Source: RGIG9114 sp045592865 (GTDB lineage Bacteria > Bacillota > Clostridia > Oscillospirales > JAGBHD01). From it: a DNA stretch of 14,244 nt. Position numbers and translations under genes: made by a program. Below the pieces are notes generated by a model, which did no database searches, was not told where the DNA came from, and saw only the letters and a list, made by a program, of their open reading frames with translations. Location of the stretch: NCBI GenBank assembly GCA_045592865.1, contig JAZNVP010000045.1, positions 1-14,244 on the forward strand, in the 5' to 3' direction. Shown here one piece after another: positions 14,191 through 14,244 of this stretch (the stretch's first letter is position 1; each line of letters starts with the position of its first letter).

Positions 14191-14244
14191 ATGCCTAGAA
14201 AGTATACACATCTAAAAAAATATGAAAAGGAGATATTAGAATTA
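14191..14244 (+). CDS. Transposase / helix-turn-helix protein, N-terminal fragment (3' end outside the window)
   Basis: Only 18 codons are visible: MPRKYTHLKKYEKEILEL, still open at the window edge. This resembles the N-termini of small IS3-family OrfA-type helix-turn-helix transposase subunits common in clostridia (pattern M-x-RKY-x-H-x-K-x-x-E-x-x-I-x-x-x-K). This is recognition from family knowledge over a short stretch and is not proof. The start is firm: AGGAGG lies 7 bases upstream. The codons are A/T-richer than in the upstream operon, consistent with acquired DNA. Translation is probably limited by the hairpin that contains the ribosome binding site. Confidence 0.6.
   Translation, partial: MPRKYTHLKKYEKEILEL

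Larger units (their letters stand above)
14108..14244 (+). mobile_element. Left end of an insertion sequence (cut by window edge)
   Basis: Inferred from the transposase-like N-terminus at 14191 and the regulatory hairpin in front of it. The exact boundary cannot be seen because the other end is missing. A possible left end begins at TGCACAAG (14108), followed by the small inverted repeat GTCCGTT-AAA-AACGGAC (14115-14131). Many IS3-family ends begin with TG, but this placement is a guess. The element would lie about 20 bases after the ispF stop. Confidence 0.5.

Noticed and set aside
1..14244. tRNA, rRNA, CRISPR array, prophage or defence system
   Set aside because: Nearly all of the window is filled by recognised protein genes; the gaps are short and show only promoters, terminators and the IS edge. 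No repeat-spacer pattern or cloverleaf was seen.

Overview
The window looks like chromosomal DNA of an endospore-forming Firmicute, probably an anaerobic gut-type member of the class Clostridia. This is an inference. It rests on a complete spoIIA-type operon (anti-anti-sigma, anti-sigma, sigma F), AGGAGG-type ribosome binding sites, sigma-A-like promoters, the MEP isoprenoid route, and ATP- and PPi-type phosphofructokinases side by side. Nothing in it is plasmid- or phage-like. The only mobile DNA is the start of an insertion sequence at the right edge.

Layout. (1) 2-1318: the 3' part of secA, followed after 33 bases by a full valS (1352-3964) that ends at an intrinsic terminator. (2) 4059-5502: spoIIAA-spoIIAB-sigF, packed tightly, ending at a hairpin shared with the convergent pfkA. 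(3) Minus strand, 8070-5534: an orphan substrate-binding lipoprotein gene and then the ATP-dependent pfkA, each with a good promoter of its own. (4) 8071-8245: a divergent intergenic region with promoters on both strands. (5) Plus strand, 8246-14086: a compact six-gene run, lipid kinase - glgA - PPi-type phosphofructokinase - FemAB-like transferase - ispD - ispF, with gaps of at most 33 bases, two overlaps and no internal terminator. (6) 14087-14244: the left edge of an insertion sequence whose transposase start is cut off by the window end.

How the genes work together. The spoIIA trio is the partner-switching circuit that turns on sigma F in the forespore. The long operon joins glycogen synthesis (glgA), a reversible glycolytic/gluconeogenic step (PPi-PFK), lipid phosphorylation, peptidoglycan cross-bridge chemistry and two consecutive-pathway MEP enzymes (precursors of undecaprenyl phosphate). 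It therefore mixes central carbon metabolism with cell-envelope supply. ATP-dependent PfkA is encoded separately on the other strand.

Most notable points. A 13-bp perfect hairpin hides the ribosome binding site of the transposase, while a promoter on its left arm should make transcripts that lack that arm. This layout would insulate the element from read-through out of the upstream operon. spoIIAB and sigF share a reading frame with a single amber stop and one codon between them, which also proves that the sigF N-terminus is short. GlgA has Ala in place of the usual substrate-binding Lys15, and SecA has Asp for Gly in helicase motif VI. I found no wholly new multi-gene system; most of the window is housekeeping and sporulation genes.
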